Shown here: one piece after another, positions 10,579 through 20,361 of the stretch
Layout: the number at the start of each line of letters is the position of its first letter
Position numbering within the stretch: the stretch's first letter is position 1
Origin: Neosynechococcus sphagnicola sy1
GTDB lineage: Bacteria; Cyanobacteriota; Cyanobacteriia; Neosynechococcales; Neosynechococcaceae
Assembly: GCF_000775285.1 (NCBI RefSeq)
Contig: NZ_JJML01000009.1
Span: forward strand, 1 to 64,000
Length of the DNA: 64,000 nt
Direction of reading: 5' to 3'
The notes under the pieces: model-generated
Told to the model about the DNA's origin: nothing
Database searches by the model: none
Seen by the model: the letters and a program-made list of their open reading frames with translations, nothing else
Program-made: the position numbers and the translations under genes

Positions 10579-12531
10579 TCAAACCTCCCCCGGTTGAGAC
10601 TCGGGATGGAAGTAGGCATAGATCTCCTGGGCAATGTGGGGGCCAATGCCGGGAACGGTTGCCAGTTGTTCCGGGGTGGCTTCACGGATGTAGTCTAGGG
10701 ATCGGAAGACGGCGAGCAGTTGCTTTTGGCGATGGTGTCCCAGTCCAGGAATTTCATCCAGGCGAGATCGACGCAGGCGATCGCTGCGTTGCTGACGGTG
10801 AAAGCTGACGGCAAAGCGGTGAGCCTCATCCCGCAGACGGCGTAGCAGTTGCACACCGGGTTGTTCGGGGTCAGTCGCTAAGGGGGCAGATTCCCCCGGT
10901 AGAAAAATTTCTTCCCGTTGTTTTGCCAGACTGACGACCCGCAGGTGATCAAGGAGATCCAGCTCCCGCAGGACGGCAACCACCGCTGAAAGTTGACCTT
11001 TGCCGCCATCAATCATGATCAGATCGGGCCAATCAGAGTCCCTCCCCAGAACCTTGGGTTTGCCACCACTGGTCGGTTCGAGTGCCCCTAGCTGCCGATC
11101 GATCGGGGTGCTGCCCAAGGGGGAATATTTGCGAAACCGTCGCCCCATCACCTCTGCCAAGCTGGCAAAGTCATCGGAGTGGCCCAGGGTGACTGTCGGA
11201 TTTTTAATTTTGTAATGTCGATAGTGCTGCTTGGCGGGGAGACCCTTGATGAATACCACTTGGGAGGCGACGGCATCCGACCCCTGAATATGGGAGATGT
11301 CATAGCCTTCAATGCGATGGGGCAGTTCGGGGAGATCCAGTAATTCTGCCAGATCCTGCATTGCCTGGGTATTGCGATCTGCCACTCGCTGCATCCGTGC
11401 CAGTTCATACCCAGCGTTGCGCTCTACCATGTCTATCAGCTCGGCTTTGGTTTGCCGTTGAGGGGTCAAAATGGTGACTTTGCGGCCTTTGCGATCGCTG
11501 AGGAAGGTGGCTAGCATCTCGGCTTCGGGCAGGTCATGCTGCACCAGGATTTCCGTGGGAATTTCCACGGCATCAACCTGTTGATAGTGTTCTTCCAGTA
11601 CCCGCTGCAAAATCGCGCCCGGTTCCGCCACCGCCGTTTCGGCAATAAAGCCCAAGCGTCCCACCAGTCGCCCGGCTCGAATCTGGAAGAGTTGCACACA
11701 GGCATTTTGGTCATCGGCCACTAGGGCGATCGCATCCCGTGACACCGTATCATCGGGCAAGGCCACCTTTTGCTCCGCCCCCAGACTTTTGAGACCGTGA
11801 ATTTGATCCCGGAGTCGAGCAGCCTGCTCAAAATTTAAGCCAGTAGCAGCCTGCTGCATTTGTACCGTGAGGGATTCCACCAGCTCCTCAGTCCGTCCCT
11901 GAAACACCATCGCCACCTTTTGCACGGTTTTGCGGTAATCCTCCGGGGTAATTAACTGCTGACACACCCCCGGACACCGACCAATATCGTAGTTAAGGCA
12001 GGGGCGATCCTTAAACAGGGGCTGGGGACGTTGCCGCAGGGGAAAGAGCCGCTTAGAGAGGTAGAGGGTACTCCGAAGTAAATGGCTGTCAACGTAGGGG
12101 CCGTAATAGCGGTCTTTGATATTGCCTAGATAGCGTTTGCGGGTAATAAAGATCCGGGGATAGGTCTCTGACCAGGTGATGCAGACGTAGGGATATTTCT
12201 TATCATCTTTGAGCAGCACATTGAAGTGGGGTTGGTGTTGCTTGATCAGATTGGCTTCCAGGGCCAGGGCTTCGGCTTCGCTATCGGTGACAATAAACTC
12301 AATCTCCACAATCTGCCGCACCATCAGGTCAATGCGGGGACTGTGATTGTGGCGATCGCGGAAATAGGAACGTACCCGTGACCGCAGTCGCTTGGATTTG
12401 CCGATATAGAGAATCTGATCCTCGCGATCGCGCATGTAGTAAATGCCGGGTTCCATGGGAATCTCTTGGAGCCGACTTTCCAGGCGATCAGGGTCTTGAA
12501 ACAGGGGGGGAAGTTTTGCAGACACCATCAC
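10579..12531 (-). CDS. uvrC: excinuclease ABC subunit C
   Basis: UvrC makes the two incisions around DNA lesions in nucleotide excision repair, acting with UvrB. The 650-residue protein has the N-terminal GIY-YIG nuclease ([10 protein letters not shown] then [18 protein letters not shown]), the Cys-containing region [13 protein letters not shown], a UVR motif ([16 protein letters not shown]) around residue 210, the RNase H-like C-terminal nuclease ([30 protein letters not shown]), and helix-hairpin-helix repeats at the end ([24 protein letters not shown]). Length is normal. It converges with the c-di-GMP gene and leaves a 21-bp gap. Confidence 0.97.
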   Translation of the reverse strand: MMVSAKLPPLFQDPDRLESRLQEIPMEPGIYYMRDREDQILYIGKSKRLRSRVRSYFRDRHNHSPRIDLMVRQIVEIEFIVTDSEAEALALEANLIKQHQPHFNVLLKDDKKYPYVCITWSETYPRIFITRKRYLGNIKDRYYGPYVDSHLLRSTLYLSKRLFPLRQRPQPLFKDRPCLNYDIGRCPGVCQQLITPEDYRKTVQKVAMVFQGRTEELVESLTVQMQQAATGLNFEQAARLRDQIHGLKSLGAEQKVALPDDTVSRDAIALVADDQNACVQLFQIRAGRLVGRLGFIAETAVAEPGAILQRVLEEHYQQVDAVEIPTEILVQHDLPEAEMLATFLSDRKGRKVTILTPQRQTKAELIDMVERNAGYELARMQRVADRNTQAMQDLAELLDLPELPHRIEGYDISHIQGSDAVASQVVFIKGLPAKQHYRHYKIKNPTVTLGHSDDFASLAEVMGRRFRKYSPLGSTPIDRQLGALEPTSGGKPKVLGRDSDWPDLIMIDGGKGQLSAVVAVLRELDLLDHLRVVSLAKQREEIFLPGESAPLATDPEQPGVQLLRRLRDEAHRFAVSFHRQQRSDRLRRSRLDEIPGLGHHRQKQLLAVFRSLDYIREATPEQLATVPGIGPHIAQEIYAYFHPESQPGEV

Positions 12532-12624
12532 TCAAAACCAGCAGCACACTATGATTTAGTCTAGGATGGGTTGCTGGCACTGTGCTGCCCACGACCTTTG
12601 TTGCCCAAACCAAGGGGGTTCTCG

Positions 12625-13479
12625 ATGCAGACTGTTCACTTACTGCTGACCTTCACCTCACCGGGACCTATCCTCTTTGAATGGGGGCCGCTGGTGATTC
12701 GTTGGTATGGGCTGCTAATTGCGATCGCCGTCTTGGTGGGGATTAATCTCTCCCAGTTTTTGGCCCAGCGGCGGCAGGTGAACCCGGAAATCATGGCAGA
12801 TCTGGCAATTTGGTTGGTGATCGCCGCCATTCCCTGTGCCCGTCTTTACTATGTTGCCTTTCAATGGCAGGAATATGCCGCCGATCCCAGCAAAATCATT
12901 GCCATCTGGCAGGGAGGCATTGCCATCCATGGCGCGATCCTGGGGGGGATGGCAGCGGCGCTGCTATTTGCCCGTTTGCGGCGGGTACCCTTCTGGCAGT
13001 TGGCCGATCTCGTGGCACCCGCTCTGATTCTGGGGCAAACCATTGGGCGCTGGGGCAATTTCTTTAATTCCGAAGCCTTTGGTCGTCCCACTGACCTGCC
13101 CTGGAAGTTATATATTCCACCCACGCACCGTCCCCTGGGTTACACCAATTTTGAGTACTTTCACCCCACCTTTCTCTACGAGTCTCTGTGGGATCTGTCA
13201 GTCTTTGCCCTGTTGTTGAGCCTCTTCTTTTGGAGCTTGCACCGTCAACCCCCGTTGAAGGTAGGGACGCTGTTTCTGGTGTATCTGGTGAGCTATAGCC
13301 TGGGTCGCCTGTGGATTGAAGGGTTGCGAATGGACAGTCTGATGTTGGGGCCGCTCAGAATTGCCCAATTGGTGAGTCTGGGGGCGATCGCCCTAGGAGT
13401 GATCGGCTTGCTCTGGCTGTATCGACTGGATCGGGCTTTACCAGATGTTGTTACCAGTGAGCAGGCTTCCCCTAGCTAA
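12625..13479 (+). CDS. lgt: prolipoprotein diacylglyceryl transferase
   Basis: Lgt transfers diacylglycerol from phosphatidylglycerol to the lipobox Cys of prolipoproteins in the plasma membrane. The protein is about 284 residues from ATG 12625 ([10 protein letters not shown]), chosen because it matches the usual Lgt N-terminus; an in-frame ATG at 12571 would add 18 unlikely residues. Seven hydrophobic segments are visible. Family motifs include [21 protein letters not shown] and the Lgt signature [13 protein letters not shown], then [15 protein letters not shown]. It starts about 90 bp after the divergent uvrC start. Confidence 0.96.
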   Translation: MQTVHLLLTFTSPGPILFEWGPLVIRWYGLLIAIAVLVGINLSQFLAQRRQVNPEIMADLAIWLVIAAIPCARLYYVAFQWQEYAADPSKIIAIWQGGIAIHGAILGGMAAALLFARLRRVPFWQLADLVAPALILGQTIGRWGNFFNSEAFGRPTDLPWKLYIPPTHRPLGYTNFEYFHPTFLYESLWDLSVFALLLSLFFWSLHRQPPLKVGTLFLVYLVSYSLGRLWIEGLRMDSLMLGPLRIAQLVSLGAIALGVIGLLWLYRLDRALPDVVTSEQASPS

Positions 13480-13541
13480 AGCACCCTCTTCAGCCAGCGC
13501 CAGGATTGCCCCTCTAACCCCTTCACGGAATTTTCTCACCT

Positions 13542-14312
13542 ATGACCCTTCAACCCGCCGTCTATCTTGTGGGGGCTGGCCCTGGCGATCCCGATCTGCT
13601 GACAGTCAAAGCGCAGAAGATATTAGCTCAGGCAGATGTGATCCTGGTAGCTGATTCACTGGTGCCGCGCCAGATTTTGCAAGGGGTTCGGTCGGAGGCC
13701 GAAATTATTCCTACAGCCAACAAAACCTTGGAAGAGATTCTGCCCTTCATGGTTGAGCGGGTGCAGAGTGGCAAGTCTGTTGTCCGGCTGCAATCCGGAG
13801 ATCCCAGCCTTTACAGTGCTATTCATGAGCAGATGCAGGCATTACAATCAGCGGCAATTCCCTTTGAGGTGGTTCCCGGCATTAGTGCTTATCAGGCAGC
13901 CGCCGCCACATTACAGGTGGAACTGACCGTTCCGGGACTGGTACAAACTATTATCTTGACCCGCATCAGTGGGCGGACTGAAGTACCAGATCGAGAGGCA
14001 TTGGCATCCCTAGCGGCTCATCAAGCCAGTTTATGTCTGTACTTGAGTGCCCGCCATGTGCAGAGCGCCCAAACCCAATTACTCCAGCACTACCCAGCAG
14101 ATACCCCCGTTGCCCTCTGTTATCGATTAGGCTGGCCGGACGAGAAAATTTGGCTGGTTCCCCTAGGGGAAATGGCTGTGACCACAGAGCGCGAAAATCT
14201 GATTCGGACGACCCTCTACGTCATCAGTCCAGCACTCAAGGCAGCACCCGCCCGCTCTCGACTTTACCATCCCGAGCATTCCCACTTGTTTCGTCGTGAA
14301 TCTAGTGGGTAA
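13542..14312 (+). CDS. cobM: precorrin-4 C11-methyltransferase
   Basis: CobM/CbiF uses S-adenosylmethionine to methylate C11 of precorrin-4 in corrin (vitamin B12) synthesis. The 256-residue protein has the tetrapyrrole methylase start VYLVGAGPGDPDLLTVKA, VVRLQSGDPSLYSAIHEQ, and EVVPGISAYQAAAA, all standard for the family, and a CobM-type tail. It follows lgt by 62 bp on the same strand. Another corrin gene (cbiD) lies at 34761, not linked to it. Confidence 0.93.
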   Translation: MTLQPAVYLVGAGPGDPDLLTVKAQKILAQADVILVADSLVPRQILQGVRSEAEIIPTANKTLEEILPFMVERVQSGKSVVRLQSGDPSLYSAIHEQMQALQSAAIPFEVVPGISAYQAAAATLQVELTVPGLVQTIILTRISGRTEVPDREALASLAAHQASLCLYLSARHVQSAQTQLLQHYPADTPVALCYRLGWPDEKIWLVPLGEMAVTTERENLIRTTLYVISPALKAAPARSRLYHPEHSHLFRRESSG

Positions 14313-14434
14313 CAGCTGCTCCTGAGTCTGGGTTCGGGAGAGCAAGCATGGTGAGTTCCCAATCACAACAAAGATGGCAATCAAGATCTTGTCCATCTGT
14401 CAATCACTCTGAGCCAGGTTACGATCTGGCAGAA

Positions 14435-14974
14435 TTATGGACAGCCCAAAGACTCACGGGTAGCAACGCCTGTGACAGAGTTAACCCCACTGGCCGATTG
14501 GCATAACAGTACCACTTGCTGCCGATCTAGCACCGCATTACTAAAGTCTGCTCCGGTTACCTGAGCGCCCCGAAAGTTAGATTTAAGCAGCATCGCATCC
14601 GTCAAAATGGCATCGGTGAAATCTATGCCCGACAGGTTACTGAGGTAGGCAATGCCATTACTGAAGTTGACCCCATGCCAGTTGGCCTTGGTGAGCATTG
14701 CCCCGTTGAACACTGCACCTCGCAGATCGGCACCGCTGAAGTTAGCCCCCGCTAGCTCGGCAGCACCAAATTCTACTTGCAACAAGCTTTGGCCGGAATA
14801 ATCCTTGGCGATCGCAGCTGCATCATCATAGGCGCGAATCGCGGCGGAGCTAGCCGCCTGCACCGGCAGTGGCAACCCCATCAGCACCACGAGCAAGGCT
14901 ATTACCCATCCCCAAAGAGGCCAACAACGTAGACGCATAAATAATTCCCAGACATTTATTGCTAAACCCCCCAT
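14435..14974 (-). CDS. pentapeptide-repeat protein with signal peptide
   Basis: The likely start is ATG 14938 ([11 protein letters not shown]), which gives a clean signal peptide: basic start, hydrophobic core [15 protein letters not shown], and cleavage after AQA-like VQA. An upstream in-frame ATG at 14974 is less likely. The mature part has about ten A(D/N)LxX-type pentapeptides ([42 protein letters not shown]), forming a right-handed beta helix. The C-terminal [15 protein letters not shown] tail occurs in cyanobacterial lumenal pentapeptide proteins. Location is probably thylakoid lumen or periplasm; function is unknown. Confidence 0.85.
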   Translation of the reverse strand: MGGLAINVWELFMRLRCWPLWGWVIALLVVLMGLPLPVQAASSAAIRAYDDAAAIAKDYSGQSLLQVEFGAAELAGANFSGADLRGAVFNGAMLTKANWHGVNFSNGIAYLSNLSGIDFTDAILTDAMLLKSNFRGAQVTGADFSNAVLDRQQVVLLCQSASGVNSVTGVATRESLGCP

Positions 14975-15060
14975 CTCTTTAAGTTAATCATGTTGGGTGA
15001 GAAAAGGAGAGCAGTATCAAACTCCCTCTGCCGATCTAGGAGAGCAATTTAGGGTGAGGG

Positions 15061-15204
15061 CTACACCGGTGCGATCGCGGCAGTGCTGAAAGATGAGGCT
15101 GTAGCAGCGGGACTAGATTGTGACGGCTGGGGTGTCCCAGTATTTTCTGTTTCGGGGGGATCTTTACCGGAATAGGCTGCAATTAAGATGAACAGCAGGC
15201 ACAT
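15061..15204 (-). CDS. possible small membrane-anchored protein
   Basis: A 47-codon frame starts with ATG at 15204 and reads MCLLFILIAAYSGKDPPE, then a Ser/Thr/Pro/Ala-rich tail. It could be a short hydrophobic anchor with a flexible tail. A GGAGG sequence lies upstream but at a long distance (about 13 nt). I do not recognise the protein, and composition is the only support. The rest of the 14975-15285 gap shows no other gene. Confidence 0.3.
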   Translation of the reverse strand: MCLLFILIAAYSGKDPPETENTGTPQPSQSSPAATASSFSTAAIAPV

Positions 15205-15285
15205 CGTCTACGGCCTACCTCCAAAAATTTCCAAGTGTGATATTTTTATACTGTAAGCTAGCAGTTCGTGTAGCAAAAAAGAGTC

Positions 15286-15582
15286 GTGGAAGTCACGGAC
15301 TCGACTGAAATCCTCAAGCGCTTGGATGCTCTTTCCGCCAATATAAACGGGGTAAGAGAAGAAATCCATGAGATGCGGCTAGAGTCACGGGTGTTCCAAG
15401 CCCAAACCACCGAACGCTTGGAAGCCATCAACCAGCGGCTTGATTCTATGGAAAAGCGCCAAGACGCTACAGATCAACGGATCATCACCCAGGAAAACCG
15501 TGTCTGGGGGCTGATCGTAGCCGCTACTGTTGCAGTGTTTGGGCTGCTCTCCAAACTCGCCTTCTTCCCGACGAAGTTCTAA
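15286..15582 (+). CDS. small coiled-coil protein with C-terminal membrane anchor
   Basis: A 98-residue protein from a GTG start. Residues 5-70 are strongly heptad-like (ILKRLDALSANINGVREEIH; TERLEAINQRLDSMEKRQD), predicting a parallel coiled coil. A single hydrophobic segment, VWGLIVAATVAVFGLLSKLAFF, ends the protein, so it is probably tail-anchored with the coil in the cytosol. Such proteins are common hypotheticals in cyanobacteria and resemble short phage-type or DUF-class coiled coils; no function is known. It is followed by the AI-2E-type permease. Confidence 0.7.
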   Translation: MEVTDSTEILKRLDALSANINGVREEIHEMRLESRVFQAQTTERLEAINQRLDSMEKRQDATDQRIITQENRVWGLIVAATVAVFGLLSKLAFFPTKF

Positions 15583-15708
15583 CAGCCTTCCTCGCTCGAC
15601 TCCACGACACCTGCCCATCGCTTCTCGGCGGTGGGTTTCTTCAACCATTTGTGCTGTAGGATTTTCCCAGAGACTCCTCCCAGTTACTGTCCCCTCAGCT
15701 TTCCTAAG

Positions 15709-16812
15709 ATGCGCCGTTCAGCAAACCTTCAACGACTGCTGCTGCTGGGCTTGACCTGCCCGGTGATTGGGCTGAATGTGTGGATTTTGTCCCAGGTCTA
15801 TCGCTACTTTGAGGGCTTGTTTTCCCTGCTGGCGGTGGCGGCGATTCTGTCCTTTTTGCTCAACTACCCGGTACGTTGGCTAGAGCGCACTAAGTTTTCC
15901 CGCACTCAAGCCGTGTCGGTGGTGCTGCTGGTTGCCCTGACGCTCCTAGTGGTACTGGGGGTGACGTTAGTCCCCACGGTGATTGAGCAAAGTGTGCAGT
16001 TGTTTCGGAAAATTCCCGACTGGCTTACCGAAGCCCAACAAAATATTCAACACCTAGACTTTTGGGCTCGCCAGCGACGACTGCCCATCAACCTCCAGGA
16101 TCTAGCCAATCAGGTCAATCGTCGCATTGAAGACCAGGTGCAAGCCCTCGTCTCTCAGGTTTTGGGGCTGGCCCTGGGAACAGTTTCGGGGCTGGTCAAC
16201 TTTTTATTGGTGATTGTCCTGGCGTTTTACATGCTGCTGTATGGCGATCGCCTGTGGCAGGGAGTGATCAAGCTCTTGCCCCGGCGCTTTGGCACTTCAT
16301 TGAGTGCCTCTCTGCAACTGAATTTTCATAACTTTCTGATCAGTCAGTTGCTGCTGGGGCTGTTTATGTTTGTCGCCCTCACCCCGATCTTTTGGCTGAT
16401 GGGGGTGTCCTTTGCCCTGTTATTTGCCCTGATTATCGGGGTAGCGAATTTGATCCCCCTCATCGGTGCGGCGCTGGGCATTGGCCTGGTGATTTTACTG
16501 GTGATGTTTCAAAATCTCTGGCTGTCCCTACAAGTGGCGATCGCGGCGGTGGTGGTTCAGCAAATTAAAGATAACCTCCTGGGACCTCGCTTGATGGGGG
16601 ATATCATTGGTCTCAACCCCATCTGGATCTTTGTGGCGCTGCTGGCCGGGGGGCAAATTGCTGGATTGCTGGGGGTCTTTGTCGCTGTCCCCATTGCTGG
16701 CACCATTAAGCTCACCTTTGATGAACTCCGTCATCCCTACCGTCGCCCCTCCTTAAAGGCCGCTCATCCCGTCGATGCAGCAACCCCTGGCGACTCGGAC
16801 CCTTTGGGTTGA
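15709..16812 (+). CDS. AI-2E family transporter (YdiK/PerM type)
   Basis: A polytopic membrane protein of the PF01594 family, whose members include autoinducer-2 exporters and Na+/H+ antiporter-like proteins; the substrate cannot be read from sequence. ATG 15709 (MRRSANLQRLLLL) is chosen over the upstream in-frame start at 15631 because the family begins here and the upstream codons are not conserved. There are about eight hydrophobic segments, the soluble middle region (residues ~100-155), and the conserved ANLIPLIGA and QQIKDNLLGPRLMGDIIGLNP segments near the C-terminus. Length (~367) is normal. Confidence 0.88.
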   Translation: MRRSANLQRLLLLGLTCPVIGLNVWILSQVYRYFEGLFSLLAVAAILSFLLNYPVRWLERTKFSRTQAVSVVLLVALTLLVVLGVTLVPTVIEQSVQLFRKIPDWLTEAQQNIQHLDFWARQRRLPINLQDLANQVNRRIEDQVQALVSQVLGLALGTVSGLVNFLLVIVLAFYMLLYGDRLWQGVIKLLPRRFGTSLSASLQLNFHNFLISQLLLGLFMFVALTPIFWLMGVSFALLFALIIGVANLIPLIGAALGIGLVILLVMFQNLWLSLQVAIAAVVVQQIKDNLLGPRLMGDIIGLNPIWIFVALLAGGQIAGLLGVFVAVPIAGTIKLTFDELRHPYRRPSLKAAHPVDAATPGDSDPLG

Positions 16813-16858
16813 CCGATATAATCGTTAAACTGTTAAACGATACTTATTTCAACAACTT

Positions 16859-17932
16859 ATGTCAGTTTTGGCGGCGATCGCTGTTTTGGCACTTCTGATC
16901 GTGGTTCATGAACTAGGGCACTTTCTAGCCGCCCGATTTCAAGGAATCCATGTGAATCGGTTTTCCATTGGCTTTGGGCCAATCCTGTGGAAATATCAAG
17001 GGCCAGAGACAGAGTATGCCTTACGGGGCTTCCCCTTAGGCGGCTATGTCGGATTCCCAGATGATGATCCCGACAGCGAGATCCCGCCAGATGATCCCAA
17101 CCTCCTCCGCAACCGTCCGTTACTGGATCGGGCGATCGTGATCAGCGCTGGGGTGATCGCCAATCTGATCTTTGCTTACTTTCTACTGGTGGTGCAGGTC
17201 GGCATCCTTGGGGTTCCCGCCGCCAGTCAACCGGGGGTGTTGATCCCGCAAGTCATCGCCAATGTTAACAGTCCGGCGGTCAAGGCAGGTCTGCAACCGG
17301 GAGATGTGATTTTACAAGCCAATGGGGAGACGTTTGGTACCTCTCTGGATACCATCAGTGACCTGAAGCAGTTAATTAAAACCAGTCCCGGCAAGCCGAT
17401 TCAACTCACCCTCCAACGGGGGACTGAGGAAATGGCTCTGACGGTTACCCCGACCACGGGAGCCAAAGGCGAAGGCTTGATCGGGGTGCAACTCAAAAGT
17501 AATGGCACCCTGGTCAGACAGCACCCCTCCAACTCCCTTGTGGTGCTGGGCGTAGCTGCCAGTGAGTTTCAGCGGATTGTGGTGATGACGGTGCAGGGTT
17601 TTGGTCAGTTGATCAGCAACTTTCAGGAAACCGCCAGTCAGGTGGCGGGGCCAGTGAAAATTGTCGAAATTGGCTCCACCCTAGCCCGTTCAGATATCAC
17701 GAGTCTGTTCCAATTTGCGGCTCTGATCAGCATTAACCTGGCGATCCTCAATATCTTGCCCTTACCGGCACTGGATGGGGGACAACTGGTGTTTCTGGTG
17801 ATTGAAGGGTTGCGAGGCAAGCCCCTCCCCACCCAGATTCAGGATGGGATCATGCAAACGGGTCTGATGTTACTCATGGGGCTGGGGGTATTTCTGATCA
17901 TTCGTGATACGGCAGAGCTACTGCAACAGTGA
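16859..17932 (+). CDS. rseP: site-2 membrane zinc metalloprotease (M50, RseP-like)
   Basis: An intramembrane protease that cleaves membrane-bound substrates such as anti-sigma factors. HELGH at residues 17-21 in the first membrane segment supplies the zinc ligands, and NILPLPALDGGQLVFL near residue 295 supplies the third ligand Asp. One PDZ domain lies at roughly 115-200 (SPAVKAGLQPGDVILQANGE). Length 357 is normal for the one-PDZ form. The stop overlaps the start of nth by four bases, so the two are probably co-transcribed. Cyanobacterial substrates are not certain. Confidence 0.94.
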   Translation: MSVLAAIAVLALLIVVHELGHFLAARFQGIHVNRFSIGFGPILWKYQGPETEYALRGFPLGGYVGFPDDDPDSEIPPDDPNLLRNRPLLDRAIVISAGVIANLIFAYFLLVVQVGILGVPAASQPGVLIPQVIANVNSPAVKAGLQPGDVILQANGETFGTSLDTISDLKQLIKTSPGKPIQLTLQRGTEEMALTVTPTTGAKGEGLIGVQLKSNGTLVRQHPSNSLVVLGVAASEFQRIVVMTVQGFGQLISNFQETASQVAGPVKIVEIGSTLARSDITSLFQFAALISINLAILNILPLPALDGGQLVFLVIEGLRGKPLPTQIQDGIMQTGLMLLMGLGVFLIIRDTAELLQQ

Positions 17933-18651
17933 GTATTACCCGGAAATTATCCGCCAAACAACAGCGCGCCAGGGAAATTCTGACGCGGTTAAAGCGGCTT
18001 TATCCCGATGCCACCTGTACCCTCACCTACGAAACCCCGGTGCAATTGCTGGTGGCCACGATGCTCTCCGCCCAATGCACCGACGAGCGGGTCAATTTGG
18101 TGACGCCGGAGCTGTTTCGGCGCTTTCCCGATGCCACTGCCCTAGCGACGGCTGATCTGGAGGAACTGGAAACCCTGGTGCGCTCCACAGGTTTTTACCG
18201 TAACAAGGCCAAGCATATTCAGGCTGCCTGCCAGTTGCTTGTGCGGGAGTTCGGGGGGGAAGTCCCCCGGCTGATGGAGGATTTGCTGCGGCTGCCGGGG
18301 GTGGCGCGGAAGACTGCAAATGTGGTGCTGGCCCACGGATTTGGTTTGAACATGGGGGTCACGGTTGATACCCATGTAAAACGGCTGAGTCATCGCTTGG
18401 GATTAACCCAGCAGCCTGATCCGATTCATATTGAGCGCGATTTAATGCGCCTGATCCCCCAGCCCGACTGGGAAAATTGGTCAATACGCCTGATCTATCA
18501 CGGTCGCGCCGTCTGCAATGCTCGCCATCCCCAGTGCGATCGCTGTGCCCTCGCCGATCTGTGTGCTGCGGTTGATCTGACTAAAGTCAGCCGAGAAACC
18601 TTAGCGCTGGTTGCCCAAAGTCATCTGCCGCCCCAGGCATTTTCTCTCTAA
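17929..18651 (+). CDS. nth: endonuclease III
   Basis: A bifunctional DNA glycosylase/AP lyase that removes oxidised pyrimidines. It starts at GTG 17929, inside the last codons of rseP (translational coupling). The helix-hairpin-helix LLRLPGVARKTANVVLAHGF contains the catalytic Lys, VDTHVKRLSHRLG the catalytic Asp, and the C-terminal CNARHPQCDRCALADLC is the C-x6-C-x2-C-x5-C ligand set for the [4Fe-4S] cluster. Length 240 is typical. Confidence 0.97.
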   Translation: MSITRKLSAKQQRAREILTRLKRLYPDATCTLTYETPVQLLVATMLSAQCTDERVNLVTPELFRRFPDATALATADLEELETLVRSTGFYRNKAKHIQAACQLLVREFGGEVPRLMEDLLRLPGVARKTANVVLAHGFGLNMGVTVDTHVKRLSHRLGLTQQPDPIHIERDLMRLIPQPDWENWSIRLIYHGRAVCNARHPQCDRCALADLCAAVDLTKVSRETLALVAQSHLPPQAFSL

Positions 18652-18667
18652 ACCGTTTGGTGGATGT

Positions 18668-19132
18668 ATGTGGTCTGGTTTCCTGAAGCTGATTCTGGGT
18701 ATGGCACTGGCTCTAGTGCTACTGATTGCCGGTGGGAGTGCCATCTCTTGGTTACTAATGAGTCGGCTGATTGGTTCGCCGCCCAAGCCTGAGTTTGAAA
18801 ATGATCATCCCTTGTCCAAGAATCAGCCAACCCCGGTCGTCCTGGTTTCCCCGACTCCAGTGAAGCCGACTCAGGCGACCGTGACCCCCACGCCCAGTCC
18901 GCAACCGGGAGCTTTTAGCGCCCGCATTTCTTGGCCCCAAGGGGTGACGGTGCGAGATCGTCCCGCAACCGATGGCAGCCGTGTTACTGGGGTTGACTTC
19001 AATGCCCAGGTGACCGTCCTGGAGAATAGCGCCGATGGCATCTGGCAACGCATCCGCCTCGAAAATGGTCGTGAAGGGTGGATCAAAGCGGGCAACTTAG
19101 AGCCCCTGGCAACGAATCGTCCCCAACGATAG
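18668..19132 (+). CDS. membrane-anchored SH3-domain protein
   Basis: About 154 residues from ATG 18668 (MWSGFLKLILGMALALVLLI), 16 bp after nth. One N-terminal membrane segment is followed by a Pro/Thr-rich linker (TPVKPTQATVTPTPSPQPG) and a bacterial SH3 domain (residues ~85-150) with VTVRDRPATDGSRVTGV and WQRIRLENGREGWIKAGNL. Bacterial SH3 domains often bind peptidoglycan or peptides on the outer face, so an envelope role is plausible. No catalytic domain is present. Confidence 0.8.
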   Translation: MWSGFLKLILGMALALVLLIAGGSAISWLLMSRLIGSPPKPEFENDHPLSKNQPTPVVLVSPTPVKPTQATVTPTPSPQPGAFSARISWPQGVTVRDRPATDGSRVTGVDFNAQVTVLENSADGIWQRIRLENGREGWIKAGNLEPLATNRPQR

Positions 19133-19134
19133 GT

Positions 19135-19563
19135 ATGGGTATGGCAATGCAAGTAGCAATCTGGCTAGTCCTGGCTGGGGTGGGTAGCACCCTCGTCATC
19201 CTCGGAGGGTTTATGACCCTGGGGAGTTTGTTATTGTGGTTGAATCCTGCTGCTGCCCGCCGCCCCCAGGATCCATCGGCTCTCCAGCCCTCGACGGCAA
19301 AGGTGATTCAGCTCCTAGCGGTTGCCCTTAGCCTCACCCTATTGGGGCTGACATTGCTCCTGCTGCGATCCTTTCCCAACGCAAGGTACCCCGATGCAGG
19401 ACTTCTGCACCCCCCGGAAGAATCAATGCAAGGCCATGCAGAAGCATTGCAGCGTCATACAGAAACAGTTCCAGTCCATGCAAAAGCAGTGCGGCAGGAT
19501 CTTGGCAATCTTCTAGCCCTAGGAGATCCCCTGGGACAGGCGGTTGGGGGCAAGATTTGCTAG
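19135..19563 (+). CDS. hypothetical two-segment membrane protein
   Basis: Not recognised. ATG 19135 lies 2 bp after the stop of the SH3 gene, suggesting one transcript. The 142-residue protein has two hydrophobic helices (VAIWLVLAGVGSTLVILGGF; QLLAVALSLTLLGLTLLLL) and a polar C-terminus with three imperfect His-containing repeats (MQGHAEALQ, RHTETVPV, HAKAVRQD) of about 18-21 bp in DNA. The short N-terminal and repeat tail look low in complexity. Confidence 0.55.
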   Translation: MGMAMQVAIWLVLAGVGSTLVILGGFMTLGSLLLWLNPAAARRPQDPSALQPSTAKVIQLLAVALSLTLLGLTLLLLRSFPNARYPDAGLLHPPEESMQGHAEALQRHTETVPVHAKAVRQDLGNLLALGDPLGQAVGGKIC

Positions 19564-19616
19564 GATGACGGTCGCTAAGGTGCGCGGAATCATCGCCGTT
19601 TTTCTCACAGGTACCG

Positions 19617-20358
19617 TTGATGTCAGCAGCCCCCCTGATTGTTGCCCAAGGTGTTCACAAGTGGTACGGAAAGTTCCACGCGCTGCGGGGTGTTGACCTG
19701 ACGGTGCATCGTCAGGAGGTCGTTGTTCTCATGGGGCCTTCTGGCTCGGGGAAATCCACCTTAATTCGCACCCTGAATGCCCTGGAAGACTATCAGCAAG
19801 GACGCATTGAAATTGACGGCATGGAGCTTTCCCATGATCTGCACAATATTGAGGCGATTCGTCGGGAGGTGGGCATGGTGTTTCAGCAGTTCAATTTGTT
19901 TCCGCATCTAACGGTGCTGCAAAATCTCACCCTAGCTCCCCGATGGGTGCGGCGTTGGTCGGCAGCCAGGGCGGAGGCCGTTGCCCTGCAACTCCTAGAG
20001 CGGGTGGGAATTCTGGAGCAGGCTCACAAATATCCGGCGCAGTTGTCCGGAGGACAACAACAGCGAGTGGCGATCGCCCGATCATTAGCCATGCAACCCC
20101 AGATCATGCTGTTTGATGAACCCACCTCTGCCCTCGACCCCGAAATGGTGCGGGAGGTGTTGGATGTGATGAAAACCCTAGCAACCTCCGGGATGACCAT
20201 GGTGGTTGTCACCCATGAAGTGGGATTTGCCAGGGAAGTTGCCCACCGGATTCTCTTGATGGATGGGGGCGTGGTGATTGAGGAAGCCCCCCCCCACGGA
20301 ATTTTTCCAACGCCCCCAAGAAGACCGCACCCGTCGCTTTCTCTCTCAAATTCTCTAG
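19617..20358 (+). CDS. polar amino-acid ABC transporter ATP-binding protein (one frameshift)
   Basis: The ATPase subunit of a GlnQ/HisP-type amino-acid importer. It has Walker [10 protein letters not shown] near residue 42, Q-loop [14 protein letters not shown], signature [20 protein letters not shown], Walker [17 protein letters not shown], and the H-loop [14 protein letters not shown]. An extra C in the C9 tract 20287-20295 shifts the frame near the end. With one C removed the protein ends [20 protein letters not shown], then a stop at 20358, the normal tail of this family (246 residues). No permease or binding-protein gene is adjacent, so partners must be encoded elsewhere. Confidence 0.9.
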
Positions 20359-20361
20359 GGT

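Noticed and set aside
14975-15285. tRNA or riboswitch in the gap
   Set aside because: No cloverleaf or known aptamer pattern was seen; only a doubtful small reading frame.
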